A DNA stretch of 7,252 bases, from positions 1-7,252 of the forward strand of contig CAYPZL010000248.1 of NCBI GenBank assembly GCA_964415045.1, in the 5' to 3' direction. The stretch comes from CAYPZL01 sp964415045. GTDB taxonomy: Bacteria; Planctomycetota; Phycisphaerae; Sedimentisphaerales; Anaerobacaceae. Below are positions 1 to 5,936 of the stretch, in pieces. Position numbers and translations under genes: made by a program. The notes beneath the pieces were generated by a model that saw nothing but the letters and a program-made list of their open reading frames with translations, made no database searches and was not told the DNA's origin. Every line of letters starts with the position of its first letter. Position 1 is the stretch's first letter.

Positions 1-448
1 ATGGACCACCTACTGGCCCAAAGCCAACGTGCCCTAAAATCTGCACAGACACGTTGACAGTGGTTACAGCCATAATGTCGCGTATTTCTTCCGCGCCATC
101 GGATGTAATTTCCTGGTGTGTGTAGCGGTCATGATGGCTGTTTCCGCCAAGGACATTTCCGGCAAGGTCTGGGGGATCTTCTTCCCGATCATGGCGTTCG
201 TGACCAGTGGTTTCGAGCACTGCGTGGCCAACATGTACTTCATCCCCGCCGGCATCTACGCCAAGCATTTCCCCAAGGCCGTAGAGGCATCAGGCCTGAG
301 TCCGGAGCAACTGGAGAAGCTCAACTGGGGATCGATGTGGTCGCAAAACCTGATCTCCGTGACGCTTGGAAATGTTGTTGGTGGGGCCGTTTTTGTAGGT
401 GTCGTCTACTATTTCCTCTACGTTCGTGGCTGTGAATGCGATAGTTGA
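1..448 (+). CDS. FNT-family formate/nitrite channel, C-terminal part, with a frame break near the left edge
   Basis: Inner-membrane channel of the formate/nitrite transporter family, which moves formate (or nitrite/hydrosulfide) across the cytoplasmic membrane as a pentamer. The sequence shows the family's characteristic stretch FFRAIGCNFLVCVAVMMA, then the helix with FEHCVANMYFIPAGI, whose His (codon 218-220) corresponds to the conserved pore histidine. A last hydrophobic helix (NVVGGAVFVGVVYYFLYV) and a short tail CECDS follow. Family members have roughly 260-290 residues; the uninterrupted frame here gives about 136 codons (38-448), so the N-terminal half lies beyond the left edge. Frame 1 from base 1 reads DHLLAQSQRALKSAQT, which fits the residues expected just before the visible part, but it stops at 55-57, while the main frame has a stop at 35-37. 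The gene therefore appears broken between about 38 and 54, by a real frameshift or a sequence error. It lies 39 nt upstream of the formate dehydrogenase genes, which favours formate as substrate. Family assignment is firm; intactness is not. Confidence 0.85.
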
Positions 449-487
449 TGCGTGATGATACTGTCTCGAAAGTGAGGAGAAAGAACG

Positions 488-1354
488 ATGACCATGGAAA
501 CTGCTTCATCTTCCGGTGAGCACGTCTGCCAGGGACACGTCTACGAGCCGTTTCAGTGCAGGATCGAGTCGGTGGTCGAGTTGACCCCGGCGGAGAAGCT
601 CTTTCGGCTGGTACGCCTGGATGGGAAGCCCTTTGGCCACAAACCGGGCCAGTTCATGATGGTCTCCATCGATGGCATCGGTGAAGCGCCAATCTCGGTG
701 TCATCCTCGCCGAGCCGGGGCGCGTTCCTGGAGTTGGGGGTCCGGAAGGCAGGTGTCCTGACCGGCACCCTGCATGCCATGCAGGCAGGTGCCGAGCTGG
801 GCTTGCGGGGCCCCTTTGGGACGTTCTTCGACTGTGAAGCCATGAGGAACAAGGACCTGTTGCTGATCTCCGGCGGATGCGGTTTGGCACCGATGCGGGC
901 GTTGATCCAGTACGTTGAGGACCACCGGCAGGAATATGGCCGCGTGACGATTCTTTACGGCGCCAAGTCGCCCCAGGATAGGCTCTACAAGGACGAATTG
1001 GAAATGTGGGAGCAGTCTGCGACGCTGGATTGTCACGTGACGGTCGATGGGGTGACTTCGGGGACCTGCTGGGAGGGCAACGTGGGACTGATCACTGCGC
1101 TGATTCCGCCACTAACCATCGAGCCGGACGATACCGTGGCGGTGATTGTTGGCCCGCCGATCATGTACAAGTTCGTCATTCAGGAACTGTATGAAAAGGG
1201 GCTCGGGGAAACAGATATTATGGTGTCCCTGGAGCGCTATATGAAGTGCGGGGTCGGCAAGTGCGGGCACTGCACGATTGATCATCTTTATTGTTGTACA
1301 GACGGTCCGGTCTTTCGGCTGGATCAGGTCGCTAGTGTGAAAGGGGCATTGTGA
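488..1354 (+). CDS. HydG/AsrB-type FAD/NAD(P)-binding oxidoreductase subunit with [2Fe-2S] centre
   Basis: Cytoplasmic electron-transfer subunit of 288 residues, the normal size for gamma subunits of sulfhydrogenase (HydG), anaerobic sulfite reductase subunit B and PyrK-like proteins. It would pass electrons between Fe-S clusters and NAD(P)(H) through FAD. An N-terminal flavin-binding barrel (about 20-120) carries APISVSSSP (67-75), the variant flavin motif of this family. A ferredoxin-reductase nucleotide domain follows, with ISGGCGLAPMR (Gly129-Arg137) and GPPIMYK near 222. The C-terminal [2Fe-2S] motif has Cys254, Cys259, Cys262 and Cys270; Cys269 is an extra neighbouring cysteine. The ATG at 488 is chosen because GAGGAG (474-479) lies 8 nt upstream; a second ATG at 494 is possible. 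The stop overlaps the GTG start of the formate dehydrogenase gene (GTGA), indicating translational coupling and a shared complex. Whether NAD+ or NADP+ is preferred cannot be read from the sequence. Confidence 0.9.
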   Translation: MTMETASSSGEHVCQGHVYEPFQCRIESVVELTPAEKLFRLVRLDGKPFGHKPGQFMMVSIDGIGEAPISVSSSPSRGAFLELGVRKAGVLTGTLHAMQAGAELGLRGPFGTFFDCEAMRNKDLLLISGGCGLAPMRALIQYVEDHRQEYGRVTILYGAKSPQDRLYKDELEMWEQSATLDCHVTVDGVTSGTCWEGNVGLITALIPPLTIEPDDTVAVIVGPPIMYKFVIQELYEKGLGETDIMVSLERYMKCGVGKCGHCTIDHLYCCTDGPVFRLDQVASVKGAL

Positions 1355-3393
1355 AAAAGATACTGACCACGTGTCCCTATTGTGGGACAGGATGCATGTT
1401 CTTCCTGGTCGTAGACGACGACGGCCGGTTGGCGGGAGTGGAACCGAGCAGCGAGCACGTTGTGGCGCAGGGACGCCTGTGCGTCAAGGGCTGGAATGCG
1501 CACCACTTCGTAAACCATCCGGATCGTTTGACCCGGCCGCTGATTCGCAAGAACGGCAAACTCGAACCCGTGTCTTGGGATGAGGCTCTGGACCTGGTGG
1601 TCAGCCGGCTCCAGGCCACACAGGCCGCCCATGGGCCAGACAGCGTCGCGTTCTTCTCCTCGGCGAAGACGACCAACGAGGAAAACTACCTGATGATGAA
1701 ACTGGCCCGCGCCGTGTTCAAGACGAACAATGTGGATCACTGCGCGCGGCTCTGTCATTCCTCCACCGTTCTGGGGCTGGCGGCGACGTTCGGCTCCGGC
1801 GCGATGACGAATTCGGTCTCCTGCATGGAGCAGGCCGACTGCATCCTCGTGACGGGCTCGAACACCACCGAGCAACATCCCCTGATCGGGACGCGGATCA
1901 TCCAGAGCAAAATCAATCGGGGAGCCAAACTGATCGTAGCGGACAACCGCAAGATTCGCCTGGCTCGCTTGGCAGATATGCACATCCGTTGGAAGAATGG
2001 CACGGATGTGGCTTTTCTCAATGGCTTGATGCATGTGATTATCGCCGAGGGGCTTGAGGACAAGGAGTTCGTCCAAACCCGCACCGAGAATTACGAGCAA
2101 ATGAAGGCGCTTGTAGCGGACTATCCGCCCGCGAAGGTGGCCGAGATCTGTGGCATTACGGCCGAAGAGATCGCCCAGGCGGCTCGCATGTTCGCGGCGG
2201 CGGACAAGGCCATGATCGTGTACTCGATGGGCATCACGCAGCACACGCACGGCGTTGATAACGTCAAGAGCTGCGCCAATCTGGCCATGCTGACTGGCAA
2301 CCTGGGCCGGCCCGGCACGGGCGTCAATCCGCTGCGAGGCCAGAACAACGTGCAGGGTGCCTGCGACATGGGAGCTTTGCCGAATGTGTTCTCCGGCTAC
2401 CAGAAAGTCGTGGACCCGGCGGCCCGGGCGAAGTTCGAACAGGCCTGGGGTGTCGAGGATCTGCCCGATAAGGTGGGACTGACGGTTACCACGGCGATCG
2501 ACGCCGCGGCCGACGGCACCTTGAAAGCTCTGTATGTCATGGGCGAGAACCCTATGATGTCCGACCCGGATCAGAACCACGTACGCGAGGCCTTGGAGAA
2601 TCTGGATTTCCTCGTCGTGCAGGACATTTTCCCCACGCCGACCACGGAACTTGCCGACGTGGTCCTGCCAGCGGCTTCGTACGCGGAAAAGGACGGAACG
2701 TTTACCTCAACGGAGCGCCGTGTCCAGCGTGTGCGCAAAGCAGTCGAGCCGGTGGGCGAAAGCCGCAGCGATTGGGAGATTCTGTGCGATGTCGCTAATC
2801 GCGCCGGATACGGCCAGATGCAGTATGGCTCGGCTGGCGAGATACTCGACGAAATTGCTACCGTAACGCCCATCTACGGAGGGATGTCCTTCGACCGCGT
2901 CGATCAGGTGGGACTACAATGGCCCTGTCCTACGAAAGAGCACCCCGGCACGGCGGTGCTCCACGTGGGTAAGTTCTCTCGTGGCCTCGGTGCGTTCAGT
3001 CCGGCTGAGTACCGGCCTTCTGCGGAGTTGCCGGACGAGGAGTATCCGTTTGTCCTCAGCACGGGGCGCTGTTACTTCCATTTCCACACTGGGACGATGA
3101 CCCGTCGGTCGCAATTACTGCATCGCGAGGAGCGGTTCCCCTATGTGGAGATCAGCCCGAAGGACGCTCGCAAGTTAGAGATTCACGACCGCACATGGGT
3201 CTGCGTGGCCACCCGACGCGGCGAGGTCAGGGCCATGGCCCGCGTCACCGACGTTGCCCATGACGGGGTCCTGTTCATGCCGTTCCACTTCGAGGAGGGA
3301 CCGGCCAATCGATTGACGATTAACGCCTTGGATCCCGTGGCTAAGATCCCGGAGTACAAGGTCTGCGCCGCGAAGATAAGGAGTGCTTCATGA
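1351..3393 (+). CDS. fdhA: Molybdopterin-dependent formate dehydrogenase catalytic (alpha) subunit, Cys-type
   Basis: Catalytic subunit that interconverts formate and CO2 at a bis-MGD molybdenum or tungsten centre. Its 680 residues match FdhF/FdhA-type enzymes with a single N-terminal [4Fe-4S] cluster. The cluster ligands are Cys8, Cys11, Cys15 and Cys44 (CPYCGTGC...CVKG), with the electron-relay Lys at 46. The metal-ligand region reads DHCARLCHSSTVLGL: Cys135 (TGT) is the metal ligand and His136 the conserved catalytic histidine, so this is a cysteine enzyme, not a selenoprotein. The C-terminal dinucleotide-binding domain (about 560-675) contains STGRCYFHFHTGTMTRRS. There is no twin-arginine signal peptide, so it acts in the cytoplasm. 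It starts with GTG at 1351, supported by AAGGGG at 1341-1346 and by the 4-nt overlap with the upstream flavoprotein gene. It overlaps the downstream Fe-S gene by ATGA at 3390. The neighbouring FNT channel supports formate as substrate. Mo versus W cannot be decided from sequence, although a ModE-like gene lies downstream. Confidence 0.93.
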   Translation: MKKILTTCPYCGTGCMFFLVVDDDGRLAGVEPSSEHVVAQGRLCVKGWNAHHFVNHPDRLTRPLIRKNGKLEPVSWDEALDLVVSRLQATQAAHGPDSVAFFSSAKTTNEENYLMMKLARAVFKTNNVDHCARLCHSSTVLGLAATFGSGAMTNSVSCMEQADCILVTGSNTTEQHPLIGTRIIQSKINRGAKLIVADNRKIRLARLADMHIRWKNGTDVAFLNGLMHVIIAEGLEDKEFVQTRTENYEQMKALVADYPPAKVAEICGITAEEIAQAARMFAAADKAMIVYSMGITQHTHGVDNVKSCANLAMLTGNLGRPGTGVNPLRGQNNVQGACDMGALPNVFSGYQKVVDPAARAKFEQAWGVEDLPDKVGLTVTTAIDAAADGTLKALYVMGENPMMSDPDQNHVREALENLDFLVVQDIFPTPTTELADVVLPAASYAEKDGTFTSTERRVQRVRKAVEPVGESRSDWEILCDVANRAGYGQMQYGSAGEILDEIATVTPIYGGMSFDRVDQVGLQWPCPTKEHPGTAVLHVGKFSRGLGAFSPAEYRPSAELPDEEYPFVLSTGRCYFHFHTGTMTRRSQLLHREERFPYVEISPKDARKLEIHDRTWVCVATRRGEVRAMARVTDVAHDGVLFMPFHFEEGPANRLTINALDPVAKIPEYKVCAAKIRSAS

Positions 3394-4382
3394 AACAGTT
3401 GACCGAGGCTGAGATACAAAGCTTTTTGGAGTCTCTCGAAGCGCAGTACGACGTTTGGGTCCCCGTTCGGCTTCACGATGGGACTCGTTCGCTCGGCAGG
3501 CTTGCGGATGGTCCCCTGGCACTGGCCGGTGGGGCTCTGGGGCGGAAACCAACGCACATGTTCTTTCCGCAGATGGACGTGATTCTAAGCTTCAAGGGCA
3601 AGAAGATCGAAGCGCCCGCTGCGTTGGAGAAGCCTCTTCTGGTAGTCGGTTTCACGGCCGAGGACTTGGACTGCCTGGCGTTCATAGATCGTTTCTACGG
3701 CGAGAGCTTCCGCGATACAGTCTACTTCGCAAAGCGCGAAAATGCAGTCGTCGTCGCCGTCACGGGCCGTTGTGGCAAAGACGGTGCAACCCTGATGGTT
3801 GCCGGTGGCAACTGCGATTTGGAACTTGTCTGTGATGGCCAAGAGTACTTGTTGGCTGCCTATTCCGATGCGGGCAAGGCTCTTGTTGGCGGCATGCCGG
3901 GTGGTAGGGATGCTCCCACCGAGACGCTTGACGTCATCAGGGCTGAGGTCGGCACAGAGAAAGATGAGGATCAGGCGTTATTGGAAACGGCCTCGAAGCT
4001 GTTGCTGGAGGATAAAGTACTGGATACCTTCTGGGAGCAGGTGGCCAATCGGTGCATTGCCTGCACGAGCTGCAACTTGGTTTGTCCCACATGCACCTGT
4101 TTCGATGTGTTCGACCGCAAGGACGGCGACGTGAACGAGCGGTGGCGGATGTGGGATTCGTGCCAACTGGACGGGTTCATGCGCGAGGCCAGTGGCCACA
4201 ACCCTATGGGCAAGGAGTCGATCCGGACGCGTCGACGCATCCACCACAAGCTGGGGGCCGATCCCCGTCGATGGGGCCAGATCACCTGTATGCTGTGCGG
4301 CCGATGTGACGATGTCTGCCCGACCGGCATTGGGATTAAGTCTGTGTGTCGAGAAATGGTGTCGCAATTCGGCGATGTGTAG
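3390..4382 (+). CDS. HydB/AsrA-type iron-sulfur subunit with two [4Fe-4S] motifs
   Basis: Cytoplasmic Fe-S subunit of 330 residues, related to the beta subunit of sulfhydrogenase (HydB) and anaerobic sulfite reductase subunit A. It should link the catalytic subunit to the flavoprotein. The N-terminal two-thirds is the poorly characterised domain of this family (PLLVVGFTAEDLDCLAFIDRFY, then an RENAVVVAVTGRCG stretch). The C-terminal dicluster region has Cys222, Cys225, Cys228 and Cys232 followed by Cys235 and Cys237 (CxxCxxCxxxCPTCTC), and a second set Cys300, Cys303, Cys306 and Cys310 (CMLCGRCDDVCP). HydB relatives often show a G(V/L)RPCD motif where this protein reads GFTAEDLDC, so it belongs to a divergent branch. 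The ATG at 3390 is supported by AAGGAG (3378-3383), 6 nt upstream, and by the 4-nt ATGA overlap with fdhA. It closes the formate dehydrogenase operon; no hydrogenase large or small subunit is present, which argues against a hydrogenase role. Confidence 0.88.
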   Translation: MKQLTEAEIQSFLESLEAQYDVWVPVRLHDGTRSLGRLADGPLALAGGALGRKPTHMFFPQMDVILSFKGKKIEAPAALEKPLLVVGFTAEDLDCLAFIDRFYGESFRDTVYFAKRENAVVVAVTGRCGKDGATLMVAGGNCDLELVCDGQEYLLAAYSDAGKALVGGMPGGRDAPTETLDVIRAEVGTEKDEDQALLETASKLLLEDKVLDTFWEQVANRCIACTSCNLVCPTCTCFDVFDRKDGDVNERWRMWDSCQLDGFMREASGHNPMGKESIRTRRRIHHKLGADPRRWGQITCMLCGRCDDVCPTGIGIKSVCREMVSQFGDV

Positions 4383-4398
4383 ACCACCTGCTGGTGGT
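4383..4398 (+). repeat. Small hairpin immediately after the formate dehydrogenase operon
   Basis: ACCACC (4383-4388) and GGTGGT (4393-4398) form a perfect 6-bp stem around the loop TGCT, starting on the base after the stop codon of the Fe-S subunit gene. No run of T follows, so it is not a canonical intrinsic terminator. It may protect the 3' end of the operon mRNA or weaken read-through into the regulator genes. A stem this short can also arise by chance. Confidence 0.4.
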
Positions 4399-4456
4399 GC
4401 GCCGCGTAGGAGCAGACCATGATGGGTTCGAATTGAGGTTAGTGTCGTGTGAGAAT

Positions 4457-4480
4457 CGTTATGTCGAATACGACATAACG
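4457..4480 (+). promoter_or_regulatory. Perfect inverted repeat, probable ModE-type operator
   Basis: CGTTATGTCG (4457-4466), the spacer AATA, and CGACATAACG (4471-4480) form a perfect 10-bp inverted repeat spanning 24 bp. It ends 16 bp before the ATG of the 63-aa gene. The outer half-sites CGTTAT and ATAACG, and the 24-bp overall length, agree with my recollection of ModE operators such as the one upstream of E. coli modA. The second gene downstream encodes a ModE-type DNA-binding domain, which makes autoregulation the natural reading. I found no second copy of the motif elsewhere in the window. As RNA it could fold into a hairpin, but no T-tract follows, so a terminator is unlikely. No convincing -35/-10 pair can be assigned around it. 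Confidence 0.7.
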
Positions 4481-4496
4481 TAACGAAGGGACGCAG

Positions 4497-4688
4497 ATGA
4501 AGTCGCAAGAAGAGCTAATACAGGCAGTGCTCGACCGGTCGAGCGCGAAGGACGGCCGCAAGACACTTACCTGCGCAGAGGCATTCCAGCTTGCCGCCGA
4601 GACCGGCGCCGAACTCATCGAGATCGGCCGTATCTGCAATGAGCAGGAGATACGCCTGTGCAAGTGTCAGATTGGTTGCTTTTCATAG
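4497..4688 (+). CDS. Small cysteine-rich protein with C-terminal CxCxxxCF motif, next to modE
   Basis: A 63-residue protein of unassigned function. It has no signal peptide or membrane segment, so it is probably cytoplasmic. Residues 1-47 look helical, with a DGR...TCAEAFQLAAETG core and an EIGRICNE segment. It ends in IRLCKCQIGCFS. Its cysteines are 26, 47, 55, 57 and 61, and the C-x-C-x3-C-F tail suggests metal or Fe-S binding, or thiol chemistry. From memory, not checked, similar short proteins ending in CQLGCF occur near molybdenum-enzyme genes in other anaerobes. GAAGGG (4485-4490) lies 6 nt before the ATG, a good ribosome-binding site. The gene lies 16 bp after a ModE-like palindrome and 18 nt before the modE-like gene, so the two are probably co-transcribed. 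A role as sensor or partner of the regulator is inference only. It is likely a real gene because of the ribosome-binding site, the operon position and the distinctive conserved-looking tail. Confidence 0.75.
   Translation: MKSQEELIQAVLDRSSAKDGRKTLTCAEAFQLAAETGAELIEIGRICNEQEIRLCKCQIGCFS
4529..4544 (+). repeat. Perfect 16-bp palindrome inside the small cysteine-rich gene
   Basis: GCTCGACC followed directly by GGTCGAGC is a perfect palindrome without a spacer. It lies 32 bp downstream of the ATG, with its centre 68 bp downstream of the centre of the ModE-like palindrome. It encodes part of the VLDRSSA segment of the protein. It may be a second protein-binding site or chance in GC-rich coding DNA. 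Confidence 0.4.
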
Positions 4689-4706
4689 CATCGACGGACG
4701 AGAACC

Positions 4707-5057
4707 ATGGAAAACCTGAAGCCGAGGATCAAGTTGTGGTTGAATGGCGAGGGCGTCGAGGGCGTGTTCGGCGATGGCAAGTACCGCCTGCTCAGGGACA
4801 TCGAGTCCACGGGCTCTCTGCGCGCCGCCAGCGAGCGGCTTGGTATCAGCTACCGCAAGGCGTGGGGTGACCTGAAAAAGGCGCAGGACGCTTTGGGCAT
4901 CATCTTGATCGAGCGGCAGCGCGGCGGTCGGAAGGGCGGTCGGAGCACGCTCACCGATGAAGGAAAACGCTGGCTCTCGGCATACAGCCGTTTCCGCCGA
5001 GACGTCGAGGCTGTCATGGAGGCGTCCTTTGAAAAGTTCGCCAGTGAGGTCGGATAG
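4707..5057 (+). CDS. modE: ModE-type winged-helix regulator, DNA-binding domain only
   Basis: Transcription regulator of 116 residues matching the N-terminal DNA-binding domain of ModE, the molybdate-responsive regulator. Visible features are YRLLRDIESTGSLRAASERLG (26-46, leading helices), the recognition segment SYRKAWGDLKKAQ (48-60), the glycine-rich wing GGRKGG (73-78) and TLTDEGKRWL (81-90). E. coli ModE has about 260 residues with two C-terminal molybdate-binding Mop/TOBE domains; these are absent here, and the stop is followed at once by a different gene. The protein may therefore bind DNA without sensing molybdate itself, or sense through a partner. The start at 4707 has only a weak purine-rich upstream sequence (GACGAGA), so translation may be coupled to the small cysteine-rich gene 18 nt upstream. 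The palindrome at 4457-4480 is its most likely target. HTH-only ModE relatives are known in other bacteria, so the length alone does not imply a broken gene. Confidence 0.88.
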   Translation: MENLKPRIKLWLNGEGVEGVFGDGKYRLLRDIESTGSLRAASERLGISYRKAWGDLKKAQDALGIILIERQRGGRKGGRSTLTDEGKRWLSAYSRFRRDVEAVMEASFEKFASEVG

Positions 5058-5894
5058 ATGAGAGGGACTTCGATAGCAACTCGGTCGCCATGCCAGCAGG
5101 GGTTCAGTCTCATCGAGCTCCTCGTCGTGATTTCGATCATATCCCTTGTCATGGCTACTTTTATGCCCGCACTGGGGCGTGTCCGGGCGATGGCGAGACA
5201 GACTGTCTGTCAGAGCCGCTTGCGCCAATGGGGCTTGGCCTTCGCTGCCTATGTCGCCGAGAATTCTGAGACGTATCCACACACCGACGGACGAGACCGT
5301 TGCGGTGACGAGGAACCGTTCACCGAGGACGGGAGGGCCGACTATTGGTTCGGGTGGGTAGATGTCGTCCCACCGCTGATGGGAGAGAAACCGTGGCGCG
5401 AGCATGAGCGAGGTGACTATCCTGGCGTCAAGACGGTGTTCCAATGTCCAACGGCACGGCTGGCGGATGAATCGCTGTATTCTTACAAGCCGCTACGGAA
5501 TGGGTTTTTTTCCTACGCCATGAATTCCTGTCTGGAATTGGATGGCAATTGCTGGGCCCCCTATGACCAACCGGGCGGCAACAACATGCCCAGCTTCTTG
5601 AATGCAGCAAAGATCAGGCGACCCGGGCGCGTGATCCTGCTCTTCGATCAGCTGTTGGATCCCCGGAGAGGATACGGGGGTGACACGCTCAATCGTTCGG
5701 CCGGTCGCAACTGTGGCAGTTACCCGAAGGCGTTTAGCGCCCGGCACGCCAAGGCCAGGGATGGTCTCGGTGGGTTCGTCCTCTACTGTGACGTCCACGT
5801 GGCATGGAAGAAGACTGTCTGGAAGGCCGAGTGGCCTGCGACCTCCGATTTCGAGGCACCGCCTCGAGACGATCCGGACTGGTATCCATATTGA
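5058..5894 (+). CDS. Prepilin-type (type II secretion/pseudopilin-like) surface protein with degenerate H-X9-DG tail
   Basis: A 278-residue protein with a class III prepilin signal. After the 15-residue leader ending in Gly15, the processed part begins with Phe16 (FSLIELLVVISIISLVMA), with the conserved Glu at +5 and one N-terminal helix of about 20 hydrophobic residues. A coiled stretch (RVRAMARQTVCQSRLRQWGLAFAAYVAEN) follows, typical of the large prepilin-like families of Planctomycetes, Lentisphaerae and Verrucomicrobia. The C-terminal part reads RHAKARDGLGGFVLYCDVHV (229-248). This resembles the H-X9-DG motif of these proteins, but the gap is longer and DG is replaced by DV. The protein is probably membrane-anchored by its N-terminal helix after prepilin peptidase cleavage and faces outward; its ligand is unknown. 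The ATG directly follows the TAG of modE, and GAGGT (5046-5050) lies 7 nt upstream, so translation may be coupled. No functional link with molybdenum is evident. Confidence 0.85.
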   Translation: MRGTSIATRSPCQQGFSLIELLVVISIISLVMATFMPALGRVRAMARQTVCQSRLRQWGLAFAAYVAENSETYPHTDGRDRCGDEEPFTEDGRADYWFGWVDVVPPLMGEKPWREHERGDYPGVKTVFQCPTARLADESLYSYKPLRNGFFSYAMNSCLELDGNCWAPYDQPGGNNMPSFLNAAKIRRPGRVILLFDQLLDPRRGYGGDTLNRSAGRNCGSYPKAFSARHAKARDGLGGFVLYCDVHVAWKKTVWKAEWPATSDFEAPPRDDPDWYPY

Positions 5895-5936
5895 AGGTCT
5901 ACAGCTTACTATCGATGGTGTTGGAGGTTTAGTGTG

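Noticed and set aside
1..57. ATG at base 1 as a gene start
   Set aside because: It opens only 18 codons and its residues look like the interior of the FNT protein; it is an internal Met or a coincidence at the edge.
1738..1761. Possible selenocysteine formate dehydrogenase
   Set aside because: The metal-ligand codon is TGT (Cys135), not TGA, and there is no in-frame TGA in the gene.
1324..2580. Long open frame (418 codons) on the - strand
   Set aside because: It lies entirely opposite the well-supported formate dehydrogenase gene, its product is Arg/His-rich low-complexity sequence without recognisable domains, and long antisense frames are common in GC-rich genes.
488..4382. Sulfhydrogenase or anaerobic sulfite reductase operon
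   Set aside because: The HydG/AsrB- and HydB/AsrA-type subunits are present, but no [NiFe] hydrogenase subunits and no siroheme sulfite reductase subunit; the catalytic gene is a formate dehydrogenase next to an FNT channel.
4433..4464. Sigma-70-like promoter with TTGAGG at 4433
   Set aside because: No acceptable -10 hexamer occurs at 16-18 nt spacing; the candidates match the consensus too poorly to report.
4457..4480. Intrinsic terminator for the formate dehydrogenase operon
   Set aside because: The stem is AT-rich at its base and no T-run follows; it sits closer to the next start codon than to the previous stop and fits an operator better.
4383..4496. Molybdenum-cofactor riboswitch upstream of the regulator genes
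   Set aside because: Only 114 nt are available, and apart from the small hairpin and the palindrome I see no multi-stem structure matching that RNA.
4683..5444. Open frame of 253 codons on the - strand across the modE-like and prepilin-like genes
   Set aside because: It spans two convincing + strand genes with clear domain motifs and shows no domain itself.
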